Assembly: GCA_947034885.2 (NCBI GenBank)
Contig: OX344758.2
Coordinates: forward strand, 23,773,067-23,837,066
DNA length: 64,000 nucleotides
Reading direction: 5' to 3'
Origin: Thuidium tamariscinum
Taxonomy: Eukaryota; Streptophyta; Bryopsida; Hypnales; Thuidiaceae
Shown here piece by piece: positions 34,696 to 43,854 of this stretch. The position numbers and the translations under genes were made by a program. The notes under the pieces were generated by a model, which searched no databases, was not told where the DNA came from, and saw only the letters and a program-made list of their open reading frames with translations. Position 1 is the first letter of the stretch. Every line of letters starts with the position of its first letter.

Positions 34696-35251
34696 TGTTT
34701 AAATAAGGGATTACTAGAAAATAATGAGGAGTTTGGTGCAGATATAAAATTTGTGGCACATTTCTTGGACATTTCTCGAGGTGGTAAAATTAAGTTCCAA
34801 GACTCCACAAGAGTTGTAAATTCAAATATATTGCATTATGCACCATTGCCGCATGCAGTTGAATTTGGTGGTGATGGCACCTTACACGGGTGTACAGTGA
34901 TTGCACAAGCTTATGTGCTCAAAGTGTGAGAGACGTTGCGACAACGATTTCCAGATTTGAAGATCTTCAATGCAACTACAATCTATTTAGCCCCATTTCT
35001 TTTTCAGCAGATTTTGGTAGCCTCACATGTCCAACCTGTGGCAAAGTATTCTTGTAATTCCCTCTAGCACAGCTTCTTGTGAGAGGGGATTTTCTACTCA
35101 AAATCATATTAAGTCTAATTTACGTTCTAGTTTAGTATTGGAGACTTTGGAAGGAGAAATGAGAGTTGCAATGGCAAAAATTCATATAGAAGCCATTGAC
35201 TTTGAACAAGTTTGGGTGAAATGGTGTGCCATGAAAGGTCGCGGCTTGTAG
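34696..35251 (+). pseudogene. C-terminal remnant of a second, different hAT transposase
   Basis: The last 74 codons (35,027-35,251) contain VIPSSTASCERGFSTQNHIK and SNLRSSLVLETLEGEMRVAM. This is the hAT dimerisation motif in the S-ASCERGFS form, distinct from the SSSCERNWS form of the element's own transposase. Upstream, about 34,700-35,026, broken frames (FPDLKIFNATTI and others) look like the preceding part. Stops and shifts make it a pseudogene. It is probably an older hAT copy captured within, or nested in, the giant element. Confidence 0.75.
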
Positions 35252-35824
35252 GTTTGTTTTCTTTTGTACGCTATGGTATATAGTGACTCTTTTCATTTGT
35301 AACAAAAACTAAGATACTAGGAATTAAAAAAGTATATCTGTTTTTATCATAACAAATGTTTTATTCACAATTCTAAAGCCTCAATATGGTATACAAACAG
35401 GTTGTGCAATCAGTAAATGAGAGGAGGTCCTAAAAGTGCTCAAGACCGAAGACCACCCACTTCTTCAAATGTAAGTTATTTAAACATGTTGTTTTCCTAT
35501 ACCCTTCAGCAATGTGCAAACAATGTACATTTTAGGAGGTGGGCGATTTTAGATCCCCATGCCATTTCAACTCTAAACATTCATAACTAATTTGACATAG
35601 TTCCACAAAGTTCCAAAGAACTTGGTTTACATGCTAATTGCACATATCTTTCAAGGACAATTGACCATTGAAGGATTAAAAGTAAATAATAGGTAGGTAA
35701 AACTTCTTGAGGTAGTTCTCAAAAATATTCCCTTTCAAGACAAGTGGAATTGATGTGTACCCCATTTGGTTTTGTATTTTTTAAAGCTTCGTAGAATTAG
35801 TTATGAAATTTTGAAGTTGGAATG

Positions 35825-36152
35825 CCCCGGGGCCGTCCGATCGGACGGCCACAGTGATCGGACGGCCCCAAGGACGACAACCCCGACGAGGTGAGGCGGA
35901 CGGCCCCGATCGGACGGCCTGCGCGATCGGACGGCCCCGAGGACGACGAGGCGGACGGCCATGACGAGGACGACGCGGACGGCCCTGGTCGGACGGCCAG
36001 CGCGATCGGACGGCCCCGACGAGGCGACGCGGACGACCAACGCGATCGGACGGCCCTGACGAGGCAAGGCGGACGGATCGGACGGCCTCGACGAGGTTGC
36101 GGACGGGTCGGTCCGTCCGCAAGGTATAAGATGGGCGGACGGCCCGTCCGCA
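35825..36152. promoter_or_regulatory. GC island D upstream of the kinase-like gene
   Basis: GC-rich block built from repeated GATCGGACGGCCCCGACGAGG-type units on the plus strand, the most regular of the islands. It lies immediately upstream of the GTATAAG box and the kinase ORF. Open frames through it on both strands (Arg/Pro/Ser-rich) are composition artefacts. Confidence 0.78.
36124..36130 (+). promoter_or_regulatory. GTATAAG TATA-like box of the kinase unit
   Basis: Context AAGGTATAAGATGGGCGGAC, at the 3' edge of island D and 216 bp upstream of the ATG at 36,346. The same heptamer and a similar flank occur before the RING/CKKYVKM-1 unit. Confidence 0.7.
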
Positions 36153-36345
36153 ACCGCATTCTTATCTTCCCCCTTGTGTTTCACAAGAGAGAGCGGAGAG
36201 CTTGGTGGTTAATCCTCCATTGGCTCCTTTCTAAGGGAAGTTAGGAGTGGGATTTAGGGCCAACTTGTTGCCCTTTTTTGTATATCGTTTTTGCATTGTG
36301 CTTGAAATCAAGAGTTTTTAAACTCTTATCATTGATTTGATCACG

Positions 36346-37833
36346 ATGCCGAAAGGAAAGAAGGTAGCAAAGGCAAGACCTGTAGTGCTAGACATTGAGG
36401 ACATGCCTTCGGATGATTGCAAGGCATATGTCATCCGTGTCATAGTGCAGTTTTATGAGGAGGAGAGCATTGCATCCCTTGATACCAAGTACATCCGATA
36501 CGAAGAGGAGTGCATTGAGAAGTTCAAATCGGATATGACAAAGAGGATGACGGATGCTCTCTTTGTTCCAGGATGGATTCATAAAACGGAGAAGAGGGGC
36601 TTTCAAAGTTTTCTGCAGAACAGGGTGCAAGATTCATTGTGGAATGCCAAAGTGGTATTGACAAAGTACGGGAAGGAACATCGTGTGGATGATCCCACAT
36701 TTGAAGAAGTCATTTTGAAGGCGGACTTGTTTGTACAACAATGTGCTCCGTTTACAAAGAATGCAAGGAAACGGAAGGGACAAGGATCATTGGGGTGGTG
36801 GAACACGGATGAAGGAGCTCTAGAATTGCAACGTGGGCGGCGGCATCTTGTGGCATTGCCCATTACCGCAAGGGTGATTCCACAAGACAGTACGGTCTTG
36901 AAGGGGGGCTATGCAACAATCCAGAGGGTGCGAATTGAAGGATGTGTTGAGATACCTACATCTTGGGAGTTTGCAGTGAAGGTATCGCATCAACAACGCT
37001 TGAGGCCTCAACTCGCAAAGTTGGAACACCAGAACGAGTCAATGGCAGTGCGGATTCCACATGACGGAATTATACGATTCGCAGCTGTGCATGCAACAAG
37101 TAATGAAGGGTACATGTATTGGTGGAATGGCGGAACGTTGAGGAAAATGTTGAATATGGATAGGGACTATCCAGATGACATTCACAGTCGATTGGCTTAT
37201 TCCAAGCCATCACCCGAAGAGGTGAATCGAGCATTCTTTCTAGCTCGATGGAGAAAGAAACAAACGGAGCTCGCATGGGCATTGGTGCACATTTTGCATG
37301 CGGTGCATCAAGCTGGGCATCTACACAACGATCTCTCGCCGGACAACATCATGTTTCACTTTCCGGATGATGAGTCACGTGTATATATTGGGGTTTGCGA
37401 TTGGGGCATGACTACTGTACATAGTGATCCACCCAAATCCTTGTACACTTTCACATCTGAAAGTGAGAAGAAAGAAGCTTTGCAAAGAAGATGGTGGGTG
37501 GATCCGTCTATTGTATATGTGCATAAGAAAGATGCAGATGTGGAAACGATTCCACATTTATCACGTAAATCAGAGGAGTTTGTGGTTGGTAAACTAGCTC
37601 AACAGATCAACAGGCAATGCATGTCCAAGGAGTATGCGGTGCTCCATCGTGATAACAGAGGACATACGAAGTGGAGCCACCATGAGTTAGGAATTGTGTT
37701 TCACAATTATTTGGAACTTCTGTGTTCTACAGATGTAGAGAGGGCAGTAAGTTTGACTAAAATCGTCCAACGATTTACTAGCCCAGGTTACAATTGGCCT
37801 ATCCCAGATGAACATTTCCGCCATTCATATTAG
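36346..37833 (+). CDS. Protein-kinase-like protein (cargo gene), intact
   Basis: 495 codons, uninterrupted, from ATG 36,346 (MPKGKKVAKARP); the nine bases upstream are in frame but have no ATG. The N-terminal about 150 residues are unrecognised. The kinase domain follows: a degenerate Gly loop LKGGYATIQRV, the lysine block EFAVKVSHQ, the catalytic loop HNDLSPDNIMF (HND for HRD, with Asp and Asn kept) and CDWGMTT (DWG for DFG). Lys, catalytic Asp and metal-binding Asp are all present, so it may be active. The usual APE region is not obvious. It has a GC island plus GTATAAG box upstream and the inverted AT-rich 3' module downstream. It is an eukaryotic-type kinase of divergent class; no substrate is inferred. 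Confidence 0.85.
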   Translation: MPKGKKVAKARPVVLDIEDMPSDDCKAYVIRVIVQFYEEESIASLDTKYIRYEEECIEKFKSDMTKRMTDALFVPGWIHKTEKRGFQSFLQNRVQDSLWNAKVVLTKYGKEHRVDDPTFEEVILKADLFVQQCAPFTKNARKRKGQGSLGWWNTDEGALELQRGRRHLVALPITARVIPQDSTVLKGGYATIQRVRIEGCVEIPTSWEFAVKVSHQQRLRPQLAKLEHQNESMAVRIPHDGIIRFAAVHATSNEGYMYWWNGGTLRKMLNMDRDYPDDIHSRLAYSKPSPEEVNRAFFLARWRKKQTELAWALVHILHAVHQAGHLHNDLSPDNIMFHFPDDESRVYIGVCDWGMTTVHSDPPKSLYTFTSESEKKEALQRRWWVDPSIVYVHKKDADVETIPHLSRKSEEFVVGKLAQQINRQCMSKEYAVLHRDNRGHTKWSHHELGIVFHNYLELLCSTDVERAVSLTKIVQRFTSPGYNWPIPDEHFRHSY

Positions 37834-38459
37834 TATTTTAGTGTTTTACGTAGAAGTATAGAAGTATTGAATAGATGTACCGGCAAGGAAATATATCCCT
37901 ATGTACCTCAAGTCCTGAACTATATCTTAAAAAGATGTGTGCATCACAAATTTTCCCAAATATATGTGCAATTCACTTCTATCTCACATTTGTTTTTGCA
38001 TGTTTTGGTCTTTTGGAACCTGTCATGATGAGTTGACCCTTGAAGCCTTGAAGTATTGGTTCTTTAGATTTTGATCTACTTGGAAAGTTTTGAATAATTC
38101 CATTTTGATTTGTAAGATGAACATTAGGCCCTATGGGACTTACTAATTTTTCTGGAATTTTGTGTACATCTCCCAATTAGTGCACTAGAAGATCTTAGAG
38201 TTACATGTGTCACTTCTAGTTAAAAATTTTAAAGTATGACCCATGGTTAAAGCCATATCGATAACTCTATTGCTATGTCAATTAGATTTTTAAAATGAAA
38301 TTGTACATTAATTGGGAAATCCTTCTTACCCCTAAAGGACCAAGGCCTTCTTTTTGTCAGAAACTCTCAAAATTGCCAATTCTATTGCATTCATCGAAGA
38401 AAACAAAAAAAAAAAAATTTAAGAATCTAACCGTAGGATCTTGTACTTAACTTGATTGA

Positions 38460-39190
38460 GATGAAGTGGTAAAAATTTCATGAAGTTTGACCGTATAGAT
38501 TGGAAGATATGAGCATTCAAAGTTGGAAATACAAGTTTTTTTGAATTGTGGTTTGCAATTTCAGATGACTTTCACTGGAATTTGTATTAAAAAATTACAC
38601 TGAAGACTTTGAATCTGTAATTTGTTGTGTCAAGAAATTGAGTTGAGAGTCTAAGAAAAAAATTTCACACAAAAAACACTTGATTTTCATTCTTTTGCAA
38701 TTATTAAGTAGATGTAGGTCCAAGATTGAAAGAAAAAATAAATGGTTAATAACTCTAAGATGGGATCTAAATACAATAATCCCAATGGTGAGATTGTTTT
38801 AGAAAGTAAACCTTACCCTGTCCAACAATTTGTTTTGAAAAATTGTGAAAACTGCATTTTTAAATGAATCCTATATTCCTATAAGTTATTTTTTCAAGAA
38901 ATTGTTTAGATTGACTGAAAAACAAGATTGTCCATAACTTTCTCATTATAAGTCCAAAAAGAGTGAATCAAAGCTTCACATGTAAGCAATATTATATTAT
39001 TTTAGGAAAAAAAAATTAAAAAATTAAATTCTGACTTTTTGCAAAAAATAAAATTCTGCCCGCCGAATGAACATTTGGGCTTTTTGTGGTATAACCTTTT
39101 CTCCCGGTCACCAATTGAAATAAAATTTACATTCCCATGAAGCTAATCAGTTTTCCTATCTTATGAGAAAGTTTCAAAAAGATTCATTAG
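38460..39190 (-). repeat. AT-rich 3' module, copy 2 (after the kinase gene)
   Basis: Reverse-complement homologue of 28,100-28,900. Words such as 'tttcatgaagtttgaccgta', 'agatatgagcattcaaagtt', 'aatcccaatggtgagattgt', 'acaagattgtccataact' and 'gtcaccaattgaaat' match the other copies in order. It is inverted relative to copies 1 and 3, as the kinase gene is inverted relative to those genes, so it keeps the same position relative to transcription. Confidence 0.75.
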
Positions 39191-41079
39191 AAATTGAGGT
39201 CAAACAATTATTTAAATAATTTTAATCTTCATAATAATAACATAATAGTTTTTAAAATAAATAAATAAACCTCATATGGTTAATTTTACAAAAAAGTATT
39301 GTGTTTAACAATTTGAATAAATTTAATTGTTTACTTGCTAAAAGTTACCATTACAAATAGTTCATACTTTTCTACTTCATTGTTGGGAACTTGGGAGTTG
39401 GGAATTTGGGATGTAAAAGGAATTTCCTATAGACCAAAGAACGCAACATTTGGATACTATATTATATTTTTATGTTTCAAAATAGTTTTAGTAAAATATG
39501 CTAGTCTACTTTTCAAGCTACTATTTCATATCTTATTGACTTTTCAAAGAATTTGAGCTCCTTCAAACAATTTTCAAAGAATTGTAGGAACTAGGAAGAG
39601 TAAAGTTGAATTTGGCATTTAATTGAAGTCATTTTATATTTTCACATAAATGAATTTTGTAAATTAGTAGCACATCAAATCCTCCATCTTCCTTTCAAAC
39701 ATCTAAAACCTCTTTCTATAGCCATTCTAGCGCTAGTCTGCTAGATAGTATGAAATTTCAATGAATTTTTTTCCTTGATAGTCCATCTTATACATCTTTG
39801 AATGGTCTCATTAAATTTGCACCACCTCCCAGTCTCCCACTAATTTGTAAGGTAAAGAATTTGTAGAAAAACAATGTTTTTATTTTGGAAGTAAAATAAA
39901 TAGGAAGAAAATAGAGAAACAAAAACAAAAATTTTGTTGTTTATTTTTCTATAAAGATTAGAGGTAGAGAAAAGATAAGCACGCATATTTTTAAGTTTTT
40001 AAAATTTTTTTTAATTGATTTCATTGAGCATTGAGAAAATCTAAGAGAACATGAATTAGAAATTGGGCCTTAGAATCCAGCCTAAGGGGTTTATATTAAC
40101 AAGGGCCGCATGGGAAAATTAGGGCCGGATTGAAGGCCGGATTGAAGGCAAATCCGGCCGACTTTCCATTCGGCCCCAGGCCCAATATAAACCGGCCCTT
40201 AATACCTTGTGCTGTTAGAGGTTGAATATTTTGCATGTCTTTATAAGTCAATAAAAAAAAGAATTTACACCAATCAAGAAGAATTTCGAACCGTAACAAT
40301 CGAAATTGTATTTTTGGTGAGGTATTGAAATTTTAGATTCAACATTCATTTAAAAATAATCGGAATTTTTTCTTTACTTCGACTGGATGGGTACTGTCTA
40401 TTTTTTGTGCTTTACATTATCTTCTAATTCTTCTTTGATACTAACTTCAAAACAATCGTAATGTTAATATTTTATAACACATTTGGGTTTTGTCCTAACC
40501 CGTTGGGGTTATAGGGGTTCAAAATGCTTCGACCTTTTGAACTTGTTCATTATTTGTTAAGAAAAAACAATGTGAAGATGTACTAAAGTACTAATTCTAC
40601 AGTCTCAGGAGTCCTATATATTCAAGGACTTTTGAAGGTTTGGGGTATGGAAGTGTTGAAGAAGTACACTTCAACTAAGTTTGTGGCAACAAATTCTGGG
40701 CCTTTTTTCGGTATGGGAAAATTGATCAAGTTTTTGGTAATATAATTTTATTTCAATTGTTTTTTGAGAGAAAATTTATTCCCCCTAAGGCCCAATGTAG
40801 GCAATAGAAAGAAAAACAAGCATGATTTTTAAAATTACATTTTTTTTTAATAGCAGTTTTTTCTACGTAGATAAACTTAATTTATTTTCATTGCCCACGA
40901 CGTTGTGACGGCTATGAATCTTCTTGTTTTTCAAGCAATAACAATAAACTTTTTAGAAGAAGATGCATTACATCCATTTTAATAGTTGAATAGAGAATTG
41001 CATAAGGTTTAGTTTGTTTTTTTGAAAACGGTTTCACCATTGGAATTAATGCGTTTCAATTTGATGCAAGACCTATCAC
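39191..41079. other. AT-rich spacer with a small GC-rich foldback
   Basis: Mostly AT-rich non-coding DNA. At about 40,088-40,197 a short foldback has arms 'ggtttatattaa...gggccg' and 'cggccc...aatataaacc' with internal GGCCGG words; it looks like a nested MITE. The stretch at 40,985-41,075 partly repeats the 3' module (tttcaccattggaattaatg). Confidence 0.5.
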
Positions 41080-41650
41080 CAATTTAGTTTTTGTGTCCAT
41101 TTGAAGCTTTGATTCATCCTATTTGGACTAATAATGAAAAAGTTATGGACAATCTTGTTTTTTGGACAATCTACGCATCTTCTTGAAAAACAACTTGTAG
41201 AATTCATTTTTGAATGCAATTTTAAATTTTTACCATTTTTTTTTTCTTAAAGCTTAAGTTTGTTTTGAAGAACAATCCCACCGTTCGGATTATGGTTTTT
41301 TTATTCAATATAAGGGCTATTAAGAATTCAGTTTTTTGTTCAACTTTGGACCTACTTCTACTTAACAATTTTTTTTAATGTGGAAATCAAGTGTTGGCAT
41401 TGTAAAATTTTTTTTACGAACTCTCAACTCAAATGCTTAAGATAAAAAATTTTGACCTCATGGTGTGTAGTGCAAAAAAAATCCAGAAATGGCCATCAAA
41501 GTCACCTGAAATTGCAGGGCGTAGTTGAAAAAAACTTTGTTTTCCAACTTTGAATGCTCATATCTTCCAATCCGTACGGTCAAACTTCATGAAATTTTTA
41601 CCACATGTTGTTAGAGAAGTGAAGTACAAGATCCTACGGTTAGATTCTAA
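41080..41650 (+). repeat. AT-rich 3' module, copy 3 (after CKKYVKM gene 2)
   Basis: Direct homologue of 28,300-28,880: 'tgaagctttgattcatccta', 'ggacaatcttgttttttgg', 'cacttctacttaac'-like words, 'tagtgcaaaaaaaatccaga' and 'cggtcaaacttcatgaaatt' in the same order. It lacks the telomeric block of copy 1. It lies about 350 bp downstream of the minus-strand gene's stop codon. Confidence 0.72.
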
Positions 41651-42024
41651 GAAAAAAAGTGTTTTTAGGTTTCTTGAGTGATTGCAACAGAAATGGCAGT
41701 TTTCAGTGGTTTGACAGTCAGAAAATGCCTTGGTAACTTAGGGGTTAATTTGTTTTTGGGGCAAACATAATGAACACACAAACTCACAGCTTTGGAAATA
41801 AGGAGGCAGCATAGAAGCTTCACAAAGAAAATGGGACATAATTGGATCGGAATTTACAAATAGGCATACTCAAAATTTGTATTCAAAAAATGGCGAACAT
41901 CCTCATATCGTCCTTATGCCAATCTATATCCTAAGGCAAGAATATACAAAAATCGATTGCTAATTACTATATTTCTATTTTAAAGCAACCATTGTTTCGC
42001 TACAATCTTCCAAACACTAAACCT

Positions 42025-43095
42025 TCACTCAGATTCCGAATCGGTGTCATCTTTGCGAGTTGGGCCAGTTGAACCAGATCCAAAAGTCCCGAGAAATGGT
42101 CCACCACCCCATATGTCTCCAAATCTGCTTGATGCACCTCCATGCCCATAATTTCCATAGTAAGGTCCTCCAAAAGTTGGAGGAGGAATTGAATCATCAC
42201 GCTGAGATCCCCTGTGCCGTGTATCATTATAAGAACTACTTCCAGAGAATCCAGGATAGTACTGAGAACTACCTTGGTTGGAACCATAATCATGTGTGGT
42301 TCCTTGGCTACCTTGGTAGTTGCCATAGCCACCTCGAGGGTCATTACTGTAGTGTGGATCACTTTGGCGATTCTGGGTCCCATAAACACCATGGTCATGT
42401 TGATACGATCCATGATGCCCATGTGGTCGACCACGATCCTCGAGACTTCGTTGCATTGCATCTCGCATTTCTTGCTCGTATTGGATGTTTTCGCATTCTT
42501 GTCTACGCCCAGGTATCTCTCCAAATGACACAGGCGCTGAAGCATCTTTCTCCTCCTCCTCCGACCAATCATCCTCAGCATCTGGCAATACAACTGGTGC
42601 ATATCCAAGTTGGCCTCGGTTAGACCACTCTGGCATATAATCACTTATACCAGTCCAACTCGTATAAATAATAGCATCAGTACGATGCAGTTCGTGGACA
42701 TTTTTGCCGTAAATTGTGCGCCAATCTACATCTTTGTGGAGCACAATCTCTGCCCAAACCATGGCCATGTTGGAGTAGTTCATCACATTTGGTTTGGAGT
42801 CACGTATTTCAGCTGACCGTGTAACTTCCTCATACCGGTGGACAAAGTGCTTGCTTAGGCACGTCGAAATTTGTCCCTCCCAACGACGAACTTGCTTTTC
42901 AGCACGTTCTCTTGACCACATTTTTGAGAGGTGCGTCATTTTGACGTACTTCTTGCATGTTGTGCAGTCCCAAGATTTCTTCGGCTCCTCCTCCCATCCA
43001 GGTTCTGCTACACACAAAGGGTGTGCCCAATCCTCCCAATTCATGTCTTGGGATTTGCCCTTGGAACTGGATTTTGGTTTATCGTTGCGAGGCAT
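42025..43095 (-). CDS. CKKYVKM-domain protein 2 with Gly/Ser/Tyr-rich tail (cargo), intact
   Basis: 356 codons from ATG 43,095 (MPRNDKPKSSSKGK) to a stop after DDTDSESE. The N-terminal about 150 residues hold the domain shared with CKKYVKM protein 1: WDCTTCKKYVKMTHLSKMW, KHFVHRYEEVTRS, MNYSNMAMVWAEIVLHKDVDW. A short acidic stretch (DAEDDWSEEEEKDAS) follows. The last about 150 residues are low-complexity Gly/Ser/Tyr/Gln/His (HHGSYQHDHGVYGTQNRQS, YGNYQGSQGTTHDYGSNQ), typical of disordered, condensate-forming tails. It has no RING or coiled coil, so it shares only the N-terminal domain with its paralogue. It is read inward from the element's right end; island E and a GTATAAG box lie upstream. 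The function is unknown. Confidence 0.85.
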   Translation of the reverse strand: MPRNDKPKSSSKGKSQDMNWEDWAHPLCVAEPGWEEEPKKSWDCTTCKKYVKMTHLSKMWSRERAEKQVRRWEGQISTCLSKHFVHRYEEVTRSAEIRDSKPNVMNYSNMAMVWAEIVLHKDVDWRTIYGKNVHELHRTDAIIYTSWTGISDYMPEWSNRGQLGYAPVVLPDAEDDWSEEEEKDASAPVSFGEIPGRRQECENIQYEQEMRDAMQRSLEDRGRPHGHHGSYQHDHGVYGTQNRQSDPHYSNDPRGGYGNYQGSQGTTHDYGSNQGSSQYYPGFSGSSSYNDTRHRGSQRDDSIPPPTFGGPYYGNYGHGGASSRFGDIWGGGPFLGTFGSGSTGPTRKDDTDSESE

Positions 43096-43264
43096 GGTAA
43101 TAAAATTACCCCAAAGTTCAGAATTAGGGTGATGGGAATTTCGGGGCCCGCAAAAGCAAATAATAATTAAAACTCAATACTATGAAAGTATTCAAGTTTT
43201 AATCACAACCATCTCACCAAAATGAAAGGGGCTCACAGAGCTCGAGGCACTGGATTACCCACTT

Positions 43265-43835
43265 CGGAAGGCGGACGATTGTGCTTGAATGAGCCGTCTG
43301 CGATGCTACTTATACTCGCGGACGGCGGGCGACGTCTCCATCGAGATCGGACGGCCTTCAGCGCGGACAGGAGATCGTGCGGCCAAAATTGATCGCCGGT
43401 CGGATTCGGCGGTGCGGACGGCCTGTGGACGGACTTCGGACAGCCTGACGGATTGCGAACGCTGCGTCGGCGGACTGCAGACATGCGGACGGACTTCGGA
43501 CAGCCTGACGGATTGCGGACGTTGCGTCGGCAGACTGCGGACACGCGGACGGCCTACGGACGGGCGGACAGAGTGCGGACAGACTGCGGACGGACTGCGG
43601 ACGCTCTCCGCACCATCCGCCCGTCCGCAAGGCGTCCGCAATCCGTCCGCACTCTGTCCGCCCGTCCGCAAGCCGGCGGCGTGCCCGTCCGCACTGTGTC
43701 CGTCCGAAATGCCGTCCGCGGAAGTGTCCGGTCGTCCGTCCGCTGGACGTACGTAAAAAAAATTTCAAATGTCAATGGACGTCCGAGGGTTAGCGCCTAC
43801 GTCCCGTGGACGTCCAGACGGACGTCCGGACGTCC
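43265..43835. promoter_or_regulatory. GC island E: right subterminal region and promoter
   Basis: The largest island. The inner half carries CGGACGG words on the plus strand, including a 60-bp tandem duplication at 43,427-43,486 and 43,487-43,546. The outer half carries the inverse CCGTCCG words. A 23-bp word at about 43,558-43,580 (ggacgggcggac, then agagtgcggac) has its exact reverse complement at about 43,646-43,668, so this part can fold into a hairpin. The outer edge has ggacgtccagacggacgtcc next to the right end. It probably serves both as transposase-binding subterminal DNA and as the promoter of CKKYVKM gene 2. Confidence 0.78.
43309..43315 (-). promoter_or_regulatory. GTATAAG TATA-like box of CKKYVKM gene 2
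   Basis: Minus-strand context GCGAGTATAAGTAGCATCGC, at the inner edge of island E and 214 bp upstream of the ATG at 43,095. Same heptamer as before the other three units. Confidence 0.7.
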
Positions 43836-43846
43836 CGTCATCCCTG
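43836..43846 (-). repeat. Right terminal inverted repeat of the hAT element
   Basis: CGTCATCCCTG on the plus strand, reverse complement CAGGGATGACG, matching the left end CAGGGTTGACG at 10 of 11 bases. Confidence 0.93.
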
Positions 43847-43854
43847 TCTATGAC
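43847..43854. repeat. Right 8-bp target-site duplication TCTATGAC
   Basis: Identical to 22,519-22,526. The sequence after it (taaatggcccccaaagtgtg) completes the right arm of the foldback repeat that starts at 22,213. Confidence 0.95.

Larger units (their letters stand above)
22527..43846. mobile_element. Giant 21.3-kb hAT transposon carrying cargo genes
   Basis: Bounded by CAGGGWTGACG inverted repeats and a perfect TCTATGAC duplication. The subterminal regions at both ends contain GGACGTCCGGACGTCC and dense CGGACGG words oriented inward. It encodes a hAT transposase (23,820-27,085, minus) and further genes: RING/coiled-coil plus CKKYVKM protein 1 (29,536-32,846, minus), a kinase-like protein (36,346-37,833, plus) and CKKYVKM protein 2 (42,025-43,095, minus). 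hAT elements are normally 2-8 kb, so this one is exceptional in size and in carrying non-transposase ORFs. Another hAT remnant (34.7-35.25 kb) and a small foldback (about 40.1 kb) are nested inside. Whether it still moves is unclear, because the transposase frame has interruptions. Confidence 0.93.

Noticed and set aside
35797-36244. Overlapping Arg/Pro/Ser-rich open frames across GC island D (and the similar ones in islands A, B, C and E)
   Set aside because: They occur in several frames on both strands of repetitive GC-rich DNA poor in stop codons and encode only the repeat; no conserved domain is seen.
42060-42644. Alternative frames over CKKYVKM gene 2 (both strands)
   Set aside because: His/Met-rich shadows of the Gly/Ser/Tyr-rich tail; the frame from 43,095 contains the domain shared with the paralogue.
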